Positions 1 to 8,510 are shown, numbered from the stretch's first letter. The stretch is 64,000 nt of DNA from Kroppenstedtia eburnea (GCF_013282215.1 NZ_CP048103.1:1612001-1676000); one strand, 5' to 3'. Numbers and translations: made by a program. Notes: generated by a model from the letters alone, not told the origin.

Positions 1-419
1 CGGAGCCAGCGCAGGTCCGGTTCCGTGATCGCACGCACACCTTCCCGGAGGGTCTGCAGGGGACGGGGGGCCTCGGTGGTGTAGGCGACCACCATGGGAC
101 GTGCTTGTTCAGGGAAGGGATGGTTCCGGGGGGCGGTTCCCCGGCTCACTTGCAGGTAGATGGTTCCTTCCCGGAGCCGGTTTTGGCTGACCAACTCTTC
201 CAACAGAGTGTCCAGCCGTTCCAGAGAGAAGGGGAGATGGAGCCGGATTTCCTTGGCACTTTGCTCCAGACGGCTCAGGTGTTGAGTTTTGCAGAACATT
301 TTTCCTCCGTAGACCCGGATCACTTCATAGACGCCGTCCCCGAACTGATACCCCCGATCTTCGATATCCACGTAAGCCCGATTACGGGGGATCAACTGTT
401 CGTCGAAGAGAATGACCAT
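1..419 (-). CDS. dat: D-amino acid aminotransferase, 3' part cut by the window edge
   Basis: The first 139 codons of a fold-type IV PLP aminotransferase are present; the rest, including the PLP lysine, lies outside the window. The N-terminus carries the class IV pattern YQFGDGVYEVIRVYGG near residue 28 and LQVSRGTAPRNHPFP near residue 96, which are typical of bacterial D-alanine/D-amino acid transaminases rather than branched-chain enzymes. The enzyme interconverts D-amino acids and 2-oxo acids, for example to supply D-glutamate for cell wall. The ATG is preceded by GGGAGGAAGATAAC, a good ribosome binding site. The gene diverges from nrdJ. Confidence 0.88.
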   Translation of the reverse strand, partial: MVILFDEQLIPRNRAYVDIEDRGYQFGDGVYEVIRVYGGKMFCKTQHLSRLEQSAKEIRLHLPFSLERLDTLLEELVSQNRLREGTIYLQVSRGTAPRNHPFPEQARPMVVAYTTEAPRPLQTLREGVRAITEPDLRWL

Positions 420-603
420 GTTATCTTCCTCCCATGTGTTCACAGGTTAGCACCAGTGTGACTGATCAGCGGCAAAATGACAAGCAGTACCTTCTCAAAA
501 CCGGAAAAGGCAAACCCGGAAAAAGGGGATCAGGAATCAAGAGATCCACGGAGTCCCCCCTATCTTCCTGCGACGGTTTTTTACGATGAAATTCAGATTT
601 TAT

Positions 604-649
604 TCCATATATAGTAGTGGTATAATAGCTTTGAATCTACATATTGCGA
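604..649 (+). promoter_or_regulatory. possible NrdR box pair
   Basis: The 16-mer at 634-649 (AATCTACATATTGCGA) shares the CwAxATATwG core of the NrdR box consensus. A much weaker match lies 30 bp upstream at 604-619, and the -10 element sits between them. NrdR usually binds paired boxes about three helical turns apart at ribonucleotide reductase promoters. The first box is only a partial match and the second is poor, so this is tentative. Confidence 0.25.
618..626 (+). promoter_or_regulatory. extended -10 promoter of nrdJ
   Basis: TGGTATAAT is a perfect extended -10 element (TATAAT at 621-626). No good -35 hexamer stands 17 bp upstream, which is acceptable for an extended -10. Transcription would begin near 633 and give a leader of about 70 nt before the TTG at 705. 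Confidence 0.6.
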
Positions 650-704
650 TTTTCATCGTGAGTTGAATACATCCAGTAAGTCGCAAAAGAAGGGGAGATG
701 GGGT

Positions 705-3700
705 TTGAAGATCCAACGATATTTCACCCGCAAGGGCGATGATCCCTTCAAAAGCGTCGAGTATGTGAAACGGGATTGCCGCATTACCAATCCCGACGGC
801 TCGGTCGTTTTTGAAATGAAAGGGGCGGAAGTTCCGAAACAGTGGTCCCAAGTGGCCGCAGATATCATGATCTCAAAGTATTTCCGGAAGGCGGGGGTTC
901 CCCAGACCGATGAAAACGGGACTCCACTCTTGGATGAAAACGGGAAGCCGGTCACCGGCCCTGAACGGAGTGTCCGCCAGGTGATTCACCGGCTCGCCGG
1001 TTGCTGGCGCGAGTGGGGGGAGAACAACGGGTATTTCGATACGGAAGAGGATGCCGAGGCTTTCTACGATGAGTTGGTTTATATGCTGCTCCATCAGATG
1101 GCCGCCCCCAACTCACCCCAGTGGTTCAACACCGGGCTGGCTTTTGCCTACGGGATTACAGGCAAGGCCCAAGGGCACTACTATGTGGATCCGGAGACGG
1201 AGGAGTTGCGCCGGGGGGAAGATGCATACAGCCGTCCCCAACCCCATGCCTGCTTTATCCAATCGGTGGAAGATGATTTGGTGAACGAAGGCGGAATCAT
1301 GGATCTCTGGGTGCGGGAAGCCCGTCTCTTTAAATACGGCAGTGGGACAGGCACCAACTTCTCCAATATCCGCGGGAAGGGGGAACCCCTCTCCGGGGGC
1401 GGGACGTCTTCGGGACTGCTCTCTTTCCTGAAGATCGGCGACCGGGCCGCCGGCGCCATCAAGTCCGGAGGGACCACCCGTCGTGCCGCGAAGATGGTCA
1501 CCCTGGATCTGGATCATCCCGATGTGGAAGAGTTTATCAACTGGAAGTCCAACGAAGAGAAAAAGGTGCGGGCCCTGATCGAAGCCGGCTACGATCCTTC
1601 CTTCAACGGGGAAGCCTATGAGACGATCTCCGGGCAAAATTCCAACAACTCAGTCCGTGTTCCCAATGAATTTTTCCGGGTGCTGGATGAGGATGGCGGA
1701 TGGAATCTGATCCGCCGGACAGATGGGAAAGTGAGCAAAACGGTACCGGCCAGGGATCTCTGGAAACAAATCTCGGAGGCAGCCTGGGAGTGTGCCGATC
1801 CCGGTCTCCAATATGACGGGACGATCAATGAATGGCATACCACACCTGCCGGCATGGATGGTCAACTGGGGGCCCGCCACAACCGGATCAATGCGTCCAA
1901 CCCTTGCTCTGAATATATGTTCCTGGATAACACAGCCTGCAACCTGGCATCCCTGAATTTGATGAAGTTCTACGATGTGGAGAACACCCGGTTTGACATA
2001 CCGGCACTGAAGCATGCCTCCCGTCTCTGGACGGTGGTGCTGGAGATCTCTGTGTTGATGGCGCAATACCCCTCCCGGGAGATCGCCCGGCTTTCTTATG
2101 AGTATCGGACACTGGGATTGGGCTATGCCAATATCGGTACGGTTTTGATGGTATCGGGAATTCCCTATGACTCCGATGAAGCCCTGGCGATCACAGGGGC
2201 GGTGACAGCGATCATGACCGGAACCGCCTATGCCACCTCAGCGGAGATGGCCCGGGAACTGGGGCCTTTCAAGGCGTTTCCCCTCAACCGGGAGCATATG
2301 CTCCGTGTGATCCGCAATCACCGCCGGGCTGCCTATAATGTGGCCGACGAGGAGTATGAGGGCCTGACCGTGCCACCGATGGGGATTCATCCCACCCACT
2401 GTCCACCGGAGTTGCTGGAGGCGGCGCGATTGTGCTGGGATGAAGCTCTGGAACTGGGGGAGAAGCACGGCTATCGCAATGCCCAGTCGACACTGCTGGC
2501 CCCCACGGGCACCATCGGCTTGCTGATGGACTGCGACACGACGGGGGTGGAACCCGATTTCGCCCTGGTCAAGTTTAAAAAGCTGGCCGGGGGCGGATAT
2601 TTCAAGATCGCCAACCAGTCGATCCAGCCGGCACTGAAGAATCTGGGTTACTCGGAAGCGGAGATCCGGGAGATCCTGACCTATGTCACCGGAACTCTCA
2701 GCCTGACCGACGCCCCCCATATCAATCGGAGGACATTGAAGGAAAAGGGATTGACCGATGCGGAGTTGGACCGGGTGGAAGAAATGTTGCCCACAGTCTT
2801 TGAACTCTCCTTCGCTTTCAACCCGTGGACGTTGGGTGAGGAGTGCATCCAACGGTTCGGCTTTGAGCCGGAGGAAGTGCAGTCCCCCGACTTCAACTTC
2901 CTGCAGGCAATCGGATTTACACGGGCCCAGATCGAGGAGGCAAATGATACGGTTTGCGGGATGATGACCACCGAAGGGGCTCCCCATCTGAAGGAGGAGC
3001 ACTATCCGGTCTTCGATACGGCCAATCCCTGCGGCAAGCACGGAAAACGGTTCATCCATTACATGGGACATCTGCGGATGATGGCTGCGGCTCAACCTTT
3101 CCTGTCCGGAGCGATCTCCAAGACGATCAATATGCCCGGGGATTCCACTGTGGAAGATATCCAGCATGCCTACCATGAAGGGTGGAGCCTGGGTCTGAAA
3201 GCGGTGGCCCTGTATCGCGACGGATCCAAGAGCTCCCAGCCTTTGAACTCCCGCGGGGATGACAAAGAGGACGGGGAAGAAGCGGAAGCGAATGCCAAGG
3301 TCCGGATGGAGACGGCGGAACCCCTGGCTGCAGCCGCTTCCGGTCTGAAAGAAGTGTATGCCAAAGGGCATGTTCCCAGCGTGCGGCGCCGCCTGCCGAA
3401 GAAGCGTGGCGGAATCACCCAGGAAGCCCGGGTGGCCGGTCATAAAATCTTTGTCCGCACCGGTGAATATGAAGATGGTTCCTTGGGTGAGATCTTTATT
3501 GATATGCACAAGGCCGGCAGCACGATGCGCGGGATGTTGGATGCCTTTGCCGTGGCTGTCTCCCTGGGACTGCAACATGGGGTTCCTTTGGAAAAGTACA
3601 TTAACTCCATGACCTTCACCCGCTTTGAACCGGCGGGAACAGTCAACCATCCCAACATCAAAATGGCCACTTCCGTCATCGACTATGTGTTCCGCCTTCT

Positions 3701-4025
3701 CGGGATGGAGTACCTGGGACGGACTGACTTTGTCCAGCTGCCCCCGAAACAGGAAGAACTGCGGATCTACGCAAACCGGTGGAAGCGGGAGCAGGTGGAG
3801 ACGGAAGAGAGAGAGGAGAGAGCCGCCACGCCGGTACATGCCGGCACCGAGTTGGAACAAGCTTTCCAGGAAGTTACCGGAAGCCGGGAGGCACCTCAGG
3901 ACAACCTGGAGGCGATCCGCGCATCCAGCGGTGCCCCGATCTGTGTCGAGTGCGGCGGGATGACCAAGCGAAACGGCTCCTGCTATGTGTGTTTGGATTG
4001 CGGATCCACCACCGGCTGTTCCTGA
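705..4025 (+). CDS. nrdJ: adenosylcobalamin-dependent ribonucleotide reductase, class II
   Basis: Reduces ribonucleotides to deoxyribonucleotides using a coenzyme B12 radical, so it works with or without oxygen. At 1106 residues it matches the long NrdJ family. Visible landmarks are the early cysteine in PHACFIQS, GGTTRRAAKM near residue 254, the NPCSE motif near residue 400 (catalytic cysteine and glutamate), a C-terminal domain of the TSCPD type (around residues 920-1010), and a terminal CVECGG...CYVCLDCG...C cysteine cluster likely to recycle or bind metal. The frame is open to a TTG at 663, but the TTG at 705 follows AAGGGGAGA at ideal spacing and gives MKIQRYFTRKG, the usual family start. 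It stands alone, with its own promoter and terminator. Confidence 0.96.
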   Translation: MKIQRYFTRKGDDPFKSVEYVKRDCRITNPDGSVVFEMKGAEVPKQWSQVAADIMISKYFRKAGVPQTDENGTPLLDENGKPVTGPERSVRQVIHRLAGCWREWGENNGYFDTEEDAEAFYDELVYMLLHQMAAPNSPQWFNTGLAFAYGITGKAQGHYYVDPETEELRRGEDAYSRPQPHACFIQSVEDDLVNEGGIMDLWVREARLFKYGSGTGTNFSNIRGKGEPLSGGGTSSGLLSFLKIGDRAAGAIKSGGTTRRAAKMVTLDLDHPDVEEFINWKSNEEKKVRALIEAGYDPSFNGEAYETISGQNSNNSVRVPNEFFRVLDEDGGWNLIRRTDGKVSKTVPARDLWKQISEAAWECADPGLQYDGTINEWHTTPAGMDGQLGARHNRINASNPCSEYMFLDNTACNLASLNLMKFYDVENTRFDIPALKHASRLWTVVLEISVLMAQYPSREIARLSYEYRTLGLGYANIGTVLMVSGIPYDSDEALAITGAVTAIMTGTAYATSAEMARELGPFKAFPLNREHMLRVIRNHRRAAYNVADEEYEGLTVPPMGIHPTHCPPELLEAARLCWDEALELGEKHGYRNAQSTLLAPTGTIGLLMDCDTTGVEPDFALVKFKKLAGGGYFKIANQSIQPALKNLGYSEAEIREILTYVTGTLSLTDAPHINRRTLKEKGLTDAELDRVEEMLPTVFELSFAFNPWTLGEECIQRFGFEPEEVQSPDFNFLQAIGFTRAQIEEANDTVCGMMTTEGAPHLKEEHYPVFDTANPCGKHGKRFIHYMGHLRMMAAAQPFLSGAISKTINMPGDSTVEDIQHAYHEGWSLGLKAVALYRDGSKSSQPLNSRGDDKEDGEEAEANAKVRMETAEPLAAAASGLKEVYAKGHVPSVRRRLPKKRGGITQEARVAGHKIFVRTGEYEDGSLGEIFIDMHKAGSTMRGMLDAFAVAVSLGLQHGVPLEKYINSMTFTRFEPAGTVNHPNIKMATSVIDYVFRLLGMEYLGRTDFVQLPPKQEELRIYANRWKREQVETEEREERAATPVHAGTELEQAFQEVTGSREAPQDNLEAIRASSGAPICVECGGMTKRNGSCYVCLDCGSTTGCS

Positions 4026-4040
4026 ATGTAATAAAGAAGT

Positions 4041-4072
4041 CCCGCATCACTCCCGATGCGGGGCGTTTTTTA
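4041..4072 (+). terminator. intrinsic terminator of nrdJ
   Basis: CCCGCATC pairs with GATGCGGG across a six-base loop and is followed by a T-run. It lies between the convergent nrdJ and esterase genes. The reverse strand also ends in a T-rich tract, so it may work both ways. Confidence 0.85.
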
Positions 4073-4073
4073 T

Positions 4074-4736
4074 TCAGGAATGGATCACTCCCCACAAAGT
4101 ATTGGCAATCACCTCATGTCCCCTCCTGTTGGGATGGACAGGTCGACGGCCGATCAAGGGGATATCGGAGACCGTTCCGTTCCGGTAACCGTGGATCAGT
4201 TCCGCCTCTCTCCCCAGGAAGACCGAATGGATATCCACCATGGGGATGGCCCAACGATTGCACATCCCGCCGAGAACCTGATTGAATTCTCCCACCCATT
4301 GGCGGGCAAATCCGGAGTTGGGAAAAGGATTATACAGGTTGCAAACGAGAAACGGGCGGGAACGGACCCGGTGGATCCGGGCAAAGATTTGATCCATATT
4401 GCGCAGGTATTGAGTCAGCGCCTGCTCATACAGGTGAGGGGATGTGGACATCATGCCCTTGATATATGCAAAGATCAGATCATTACCACCGATCCACAAG
4501 GTTAACAGATCCGCACGGCCAACAGCCCACAAGAGACGGGGAGAGTGACGGAGCCGAAGCAGGAGCCGCCGGCTGGTCCATCCCTTTCGGCCCGCGTTCC
4601 GGAGGCGGAAGGAGGGGTGTTCCCTGCGGAGGCGGCAGGCCAGCAGGTTGACGTAGCCCTGTTTGTGGGGAGCGGAATAACCTTCTGTAATGGAATCTCC
4701 CAAAGCAGTGTAGAGGAACCTTCCGGAAGGCTTCAA
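4074..4736 (-). CDS. SGNH/GDSL-family esterase or lipase
   Basis: A 220-residue SGNH hydrolase. Block I is present as GDSIT near residue 13 (nucleophile Ser), block III as GGND near residue 88, and block V as HPNRRGHEVIAN near the C-terminus, supplying the catalytic His, with an Asp a few residues before it. No signal peptide is seen, so it is probably cytoplasmic. The TTG start is chosen because AAGGGGGACGCTG lies directly upstream. The natural substrate cannot be told from sequence; members deacylate lipids, sugars or peptidoglycan. Confidence 0.85.
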   Translation of the reverse strand: MKPSGRFLYTALGDSITEGYSAPHKQGYVNLLACRLRREHPSFRLRNAGRKGWTSRRLLLRLRHSPRLLWAVGRADLLTLWIGGNDLIFAYIKGMMSTSPHLYEQALTQYLRNMDQIFARIHRVRSRPFLVCNLYNPFPNSGFARQWVGEFNQVLGGMCNRWAIPMVDIHSVFLGREAELIHGYRNGTVSDIPLIGRRPVHPNRRGHEVIANTLWGVIHS

Positions 4737-4809
4737 CAGCGTCCCCCTTCGTCAGTTGATCATAGTTATGTTTATTCACGGGAAGAGGAGGAAGGAAGGG
4801 CGTATTCCT

Positions 4810-4839
4810 TTGGGAGTGTCATCTTTCTCATGATATAAT
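4810..4839 (+). promoter_or_regulatory. promoter of the metallophosphoesterase gene
   Basis: TATAAT at 4834-4839 with an upstream TG forms an extended -10. TTGGGA at 4810-4815 is a possible -35 with an 18-bp spacer. The gene begins 52 bp downstream. Confidence 0.55.
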
Positions 4840-4890
4840 GTGTTCGTTCTGCGATGGGTCAGTGGATGACAGAAAAGGATGTGATCGATC

Positions 4891-5628
4891 ATGGGCATTT
4901 ATGCGATCAGCGATCTCCATCTCTCTTTTAACAAAGCGGTGGGTTTGTACGATGTCGATTTTGAAGAGGACATCGAGAAGCCGATGGATAAATTCGGGTG
5001 GACCCGTCATTATGAACAGATCAGGGATCATTGGTTGGAAGTGGTCGACCCCGGGGATACGGTGTTGATCCCGGGGGATATCAGTTGGGCACTCAAGTTG
5101 GACCAGGCACGCTATGATTTTGAGTGGATCCATGCTTTGCCGGGGAAAAAAGTTCTTTCACCGGGGAACCATTGCTATTATGCCCAGAGTAAAAGAAAGG
5201 TGCGGGAGACTCTCCCATCCGGAATGGAGTGGGTGGACGCCGATTATACCCTGGTGGAAGAGTATGCGGTGGCAGCCACCCGGGGATGGAATCTGCCGGG
5301 GGATTCCTTCTGGGATGAGGAGAGAGACCGGAAGATTTATGACAGACAAGTGGGCCGCCTGCGGCTGGCGCTGGAATCGGCGGCTAAAGAGCATCCGGAC
5401 AAAGAGAGAATCGCCATGCTTCATTTTCCTCCGGTGACTGCCCGGGCGAACACATCCGACTTTATGGAGCTGCTCAAGGAGTATGAGGTGAAAATCTGTA
5501 TCTATGGTCACTTGCACGGGCGTGCCCACCGTGATGCGGTGGAAGGGATGGTGGAGGGCGTGCGACTGAAGCTGGTTTCTTGCGACTATCTGAATTACAG
5601 ACCGATCCCCCTGCCTTTGCAGGAATAG
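4891..5628 (+). CDS. metallophosphoesterase (calcineurin-like fold)
   Basis: A 245-residue predicted phosphohydrolase with the metal-binding series DLHL (residues 7-10), GDISW near residue 58, GNH near residue 92, a lone His in LHFPP, and GHLHG near residue 207. The order and spacing match the dinuclear-metal phosphoesterase fold. The residue after GNH is cysteine (GNHCYY) where most relatives have Asp or Glu; that position is not a metal ligand but helps proton transfer in several family members. The start follows AAAAGGATGTGATCGATC. It is monocistronic and its substrate is unknown. Confidence 0.85.
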   Translation: MGIYAISDLHLSFNKAVGLYDVDFEEDIEKPMDKFGWTRHYEQIRDHWLEVVDPGDTVLIPGDISWALKLDQARYDFEWIHALPGKKVLSPGNHCYYAQSKRKVRETLPSGMEWVDADYTLVEEYAVAATRGWNLPGDSFWDEERDRKIYDRQVGRLRLALESAAKEHPDKERIAMLHFPPVTARANTSDFMELLKEYEVKICIYGHLHGRAHRDAVEGMVEGVRLKLVSCDYLNYRPIPLPLQE

Positions 5629-5633
5629 AACAA

Positions 5634-5671
5634 CCACCCCCCTCTGTTCAGCAGAGGGGGGTGGTCTGTTT
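5634..5671. terminator. bidirectional terminator between the phosphoesterase gene and hutH
   Basis: CCACCCCCCTCTG pairs perfectly with CAGAGGGGGGTGG (13 bp) across a TTCAG loop, with T-rich tracts on both strands. The flanking genes are convergent. Confidence 0.85.
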
Positions 5672-7211
5672 ATGAATCCAGATCCGGTTGGATGTTTTTT
5701 CTCACGGCTTCATCGAGGCGGCCGCTCCGGATCAATCCGGCGGCTTCTTCCACATCGGGATGTCCCACCCGGTCGTCGGTCAGAGGGGGGATCTGCTCCC
5801 GGATCAACCGATAGGCCGCTTCCGTCCCCGTGCCGAGACGGCCTTCCCCATACTCCAGCGCCTGGGCGGCACACAAGTATTCCACCGCCAATGTCCGGGT
5901 CACATTTTGGATGACGGCGCGCAGTTTGCGGGCGGCGATGGAACCCATGCTGACATGATCTTCCTGATTGGCGGAGGACGGGATGGAATCGACGGATGCG
6001 GGATGGCAGAGGGTTTTGTTTTCCGAGACGAGGGAAGCAGCCAGGTACTGAAGGATCATATAACCTGAATGAAGCCCTCCGTTACGGGTCAGAAATGCAG
6101 GCAATCCGCTCAGTTGCGGGTTGACCAGCCGTTCCGTCCTCCGCTCGGAGATACTGCCCAGTTCAGCCACGGCGATCGCCAAAAAGTCCGCCGCCAACGC
6201 GAGAGGTTGTCCGTGAAAATTGCCTCCGGAAATCACTTCCCCTTCCCCGGGAAACAACAGCGGATTGTCAGTGGCGGCATTCAGTTCCCGCACCACCACT
6301 TCTTGTACATAGTGATAGGCGTCCAATGAGGCACCGTGCACCTGAGGGATGCAGCGGAGACTGTATGCATCCTGAACCCGTTTTTCACCGGGGCGGGTGG
6401 TCCGTTGACTTCCGGACAGAAGTTGCCTCATCCGCCGGGCGGTCTCGATTTGTCCCTGTTGTCCCCTCGCTGCATGGAGGAGGGGATGAAAGGCATGGGG
6501 AATGCCGCCGAGGGCTTCCAGAGTCATGGCGGCGATCACGTCCGCCGCCAGCAACAGTCGGTGGGTATCCAGAATGGACAAGGCCGTCAGGCTGGCCATC
6601 ATCTGGGTGCCGTTGATCAAAGCCAGCCCCTCCTTGGCTTCCAACCGAACCGGCGAGATCCCGGCCTGTTCCAGTGCGGTCGCCGCATCCATCCGTCGGC
6701 CATGCCGGATCACCTCCCCTTCCCCCAGGAGTGGCAGGGACATATGGGCGAGAGGGGCGAGGTCGCCGCTGGCTCCGAGAGAGCCTTGAGAAGGGATGAC
6801 GGGATGGATGTGGTTGTTCAGAAGCTGAATCAGGGTTTCCACTGTGACCGGTCGGATCCCCGAATACCCTTTGGCCAAAGCATTGGCCCGCAGAAGCATC
6901 ATTCCCCGAACTGTCTCTTCATCCAAGGGCTCCCCTGCTCCACAGGCATGGCTGCGAATCAGGTTGATCTGCAGCTCCGCCGATTGGGAGCGGTCGATCA
7001 GGGTGTCGCTGAACTTCCCGAAACCGGTGGTGATGCCGTATACGGTTCGACCGTCCCGGACCAGGGATTCCACTGTGGACCGGGAGCGGTTCATCTTTTC
7101 GACAGCGCTTTCGGACAGAGAGACCGGAGCACCCAACCGGACCACTTGTTCAAATTCCTGCAGGGTGAGCTCTTCTCCGTTCAGAGAGATGGTGGCTGGC
7201 AATGTTGGCAT
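5670..7211 (-). CDS. hutH: histidine ammonia-lyase
   Basis: Deaminates L-histidine to trans-urocanate, the first step of histidine breakdown. The 513-residue protein contains GASGDLAPLAH, whose Ala-Ser-Gly tripeptide cyclises to the MIO cofactor, and the typical FHGQPLALAAD segment. The frame is open 11 codons further upstream, but the ATG at 7211 has AAAGGAGG eight bases before it. No hutU, hutI or hutG is adjacent, so the rest of the pathway must lie elsewhere or urocanate is the end product. The upstream leader contains a small ORF and a terminator hairpin (see those entries). Confidence 0.95.
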   Translation of the reverse strand: MPTLPATISLNGEELTLQEFEQVVRLGAPVSLSESAVEKMNRSRSTVESLVRDGRTVYGITTGFGKFSDTLIDRSQSAELQINLIRSHACGAGEPLDEETVRGMMLLRANALAKGYSGIRPVTVETLIQLLNNHIHPVIPSQGSLGASGDLAPLAHMSLPLLGEGEVIRHGRRMDAATALEQAGISPVRLEAKEGLALINGTQMMASLTALSILDTHRLLLAADVIAAMTLEALGGIPHAFHPLLHAARGQQGQIETARRMRQLLSGSQRTTRPGEKRVQDAYSLRCIPQVHGASLDAYHYVQEVVVRELNAATDNPLLFPGEGEVISGGNFHGQPLALAADFLAIAVAELGSISERRTERLVNPQLSGLPAFLTRNGGLHSGYMILQYLAASLVSENKTLCHPASVDSIPSSANQEDHVSMGSIAARKLRAVIQNVTRTLAVEYLCAAQALEYGEGRLGTGTEAAYRLIREQIPPLTDDRVGHPDVEEAAGLIRSGRLDEAVRKNIQPDLDS

Positions 7212-7225
7212 ATCACTTTCCTCCT

Positions 7226-7372
7226 TTAGCTGAAAAAAGCCCAAGCAAAAAGGGGAACCGGGACAGGCCCGATTCCCCTTTTGCCGGGAGAGATCAACCG
7301 ACGAAATTGAATAAGCATCTTGTTTTTTTCACCGGTGAGCACCGGCCTGTGAACCTGGATCCATTTGTACAT
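7226..7372 (-). CDS. possible 48-codon leader ORF of hutH
   Basis: An ATG at 7372 is preceded by CGGAGGAATACC, a strong ribosome binding site. The frame encodes 48 residues ending in PLFAWAFFS, and its TAA abuts the AAAGGAGG site of hutH. The frame runs straight through the terminator-like hairpin at 7248-7282. A translating ribosome would therefore melt or mask that hairpin and then deliver ribosomes to hutH. It contains only one histidine codon, unlike a classical His-rich attenuator peptide. No homologue was recognised, so it may be regulatory or a small protein. Confidence 0.4.
   Translation of the reverse strand: MYKWIQVHRPVLTGEKNKMLIQFRRLISPGKRGIGPVPVPLFAWAFFS
7248..7282 (-). promoter_or_regulatory. 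attenuator-like hairpin in the hutH leader
   Basis: Read on the minus strand, AAAAGGGGAATCGGG pairs over 15 bp (one G-T) with CCCGGTTCCCCTTTT, and a T-run follows immediately. It therefore looks like an intrinsic terminator about 37 bp before the hutH start and on the same strand. In B. subtilis hutH expression is controlled by HutP-dependent antitermination at a leader terminator; no hutP is seen here. Confidence 0.6.
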
Positions 7373-7475
7373 GGTATTCCTCCGGGTGGCCCCGGTTGCA
7401 TCTGCAAACCGAAAATGGGCTGCGTTGACGGGATATTGATGGGGTGCGGCTGAAGTCGGACTTGAATAGCATATC

Positions 7476-7590
7476 TTGACACTCCCCACACCTGAAGGGG
7501 TGGGAGTTCCGGATTCAGCAAGACGATCGGCTTGCTGATCCCCGTATGCTGTCCACATTCGAACAGCAACTAATCTCAGTTTAACCATGG
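7476..7590 (-). mobile_element. solo right-end relic of an IS200/IS605-type (TnpB) element
   Basis: On the minus strand the sequence ends CTCCCACCCCTTCAGG, then TGTGGGGAGTGTCAAG, the hairpin-plus-GTCAAG pattern typical of the right end of TnpB elements. The frame feeding into it resembles the variable C-terminal tail of TnpB proteins, but nothing of the RuvC core is present. The segment lies just upstream of the hutH leader and may contribute its promoter. Confidence 0.4.
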
Positions 7591-7675
7591 AACACGCGCT
7601 TGTAAATGGGGTTTTCAGAAACAGGGGGAGGCCAAGGACCTTGTTTTCTTCTCCACAGGTTGATCGCCCGCTTTT

Positions 7676-7681
7676 TATAAT
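7676..7681 (+). promoter_or_regulatory. -10 element upstream of the 151-residue orphan gene
   Basis: TATAAT occurs 23 bp before the ATG at 7704. The -35 region is not convincing. Confidence 0.4.
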
Positions 7682-7703
7682 TTAACACAGAGGAGAGGTT
7701 TCC

Positions 7704-8159
7704 ATGAGTTGTCCCAAACGCAATATCGTGAAAAACGGCGGCTTTCAAAGCGGGCTGCCACCCTGGCGGGGAAAGGGGATTCGGTTGGTTCCCAATCCGA
7801 TTCGCCGCGGGGATGTGTCTGTTCGACTGGAGGAGAGAGGATTGCTGTACCAATACACCCCGGGGCCCTTTCGCCGGGAGTGCAGTTATTACCTCTATTT
7901 CCGGCTCCACAACAACCGACGCACTCCGAAGCCGCCCCTCGTGTTGGCCAGCGTGGCCCATCTGGACCGGAATAAGCAGCTGTTGCGAACCACTCCGGTG
8001 TTGGTGGAACCCCCGTATACCCGGGAGGCCCACTTCAGCTCCTATTTTTCCATTGTTCCTCCCCCACCGGCTGCAACCAAATATATCGCAGTCATCTTCC
8101 AGGTTCAAAATGGTTCGGTTCTTGTTGATTATATCGCTTTAACCCCTCACGATGTATGA
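7704..8159 (+). CDS. uncharacterised protein resembling the NTTRR-F1/carbohydrate-binding jelly-roll type
   Basis: A 151-residue protein starting with AGAGGAGAGGTTTCC upstream of its ATG. The opening NIVKNGGFQSGLPPW matches the start of many beta-sandwich domains, including the NTTRR-F1 domain found at the N-terminus of Bacillus surface or spore collagen-like proteins. No signal peptide, membrane segment or collagen repeat is present, so this would be a stand-alone domain. The ending VLVDYIALTP is also typical of such domains. It sits alone between hutH and mntR. A structural or spore-coat role is possible but not shown. Confidence 0.6.
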   Translation: MSCPKRNIVKNGGFQSGLPPWRGKGIRLVPNPIRRGDVSVRLEERGLLYQYTPGPFRRECSYYLYFRLHNNRRTPKPPLVLASVAHLDRNKQLLRTTPVLVEPPYTREAHFSSYFSIVPPPPAATKYIAVIFQVQNGSVLVDYIALTPHDV

Positions 8160-8355
8160 CCGCCTCAGGCCACTCCCATGAGTGGCCAAAGCGGGCTCGG
8201 CAGGTGGAAATCAAGGGATGATCCCGTCAGTTGGCACACCAGGTGCCCTCTCAGGGGGAGTGTACCTCCGATTGCCATCCTGTGGGGATTAGTACGAATT
8301 GGAATGTTTGAGGAAAGACGGTATCACCCGGTTTGCAGCAAGCAAGAGACGTTCC
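8160..8355. other. intergenic stretch with one hairpin and no recognised gene
   Basis: Contains the inverted repeat GGCCACTC/GAGTGGCC near 8169-8186, just after the stop of the orphan gene. There is no T-run, so it is at best a weak terminator. The rest shows no convincing coding frame. Confidence 0.4.
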
Positions 8356-8510
8356 GGAAGCGTGGTGAAAAAACGTAGGAGGGAGGGTTGGGTTTCACAT
8401 GGAATGACTTTGGCTCGGAAGAACAACGGAATGGAATGTGAACCCCAATCCCGACCGGACCGGCCCCAGATATGGACTTGCCAGACACACCCAAGAACAT
8501 CAGTTTGCAA
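8356..8510 (+). repeat. interspersed MITE-like repeat, copy 1
   Basis: Begins GGAAGCGTGGTGAAAA, a variant of the terminal repeat seen in copy 3. It contains the palindrome arms GGGTTGGGTTTCACAT (from 8385) and ATGTGAACCCCAATCCC (8436-8452). Between them lies a spacer with GAAGAACAACGGAATGG that is shared with copy 2. Similarity to copy 2 continues past the palindrome to GCAAAC near 8510. The opposite terminal repeat is not recognisable here. Confidence 0.65.

Noticed and set aside
2238-3860. 540-codon open frame on the minus strand within nrdJ
   Set aside because: It is a reverse-strand shadow of nrdJ caused by high GC and codon bias; no family resemblance and no ribosome site.
8178-8378. 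66-codon plus-strand frame between the orphan gene and mntR
   Set aside because: No ribosome site, runs into repeat copy 1 and shows no protein-like pattern.
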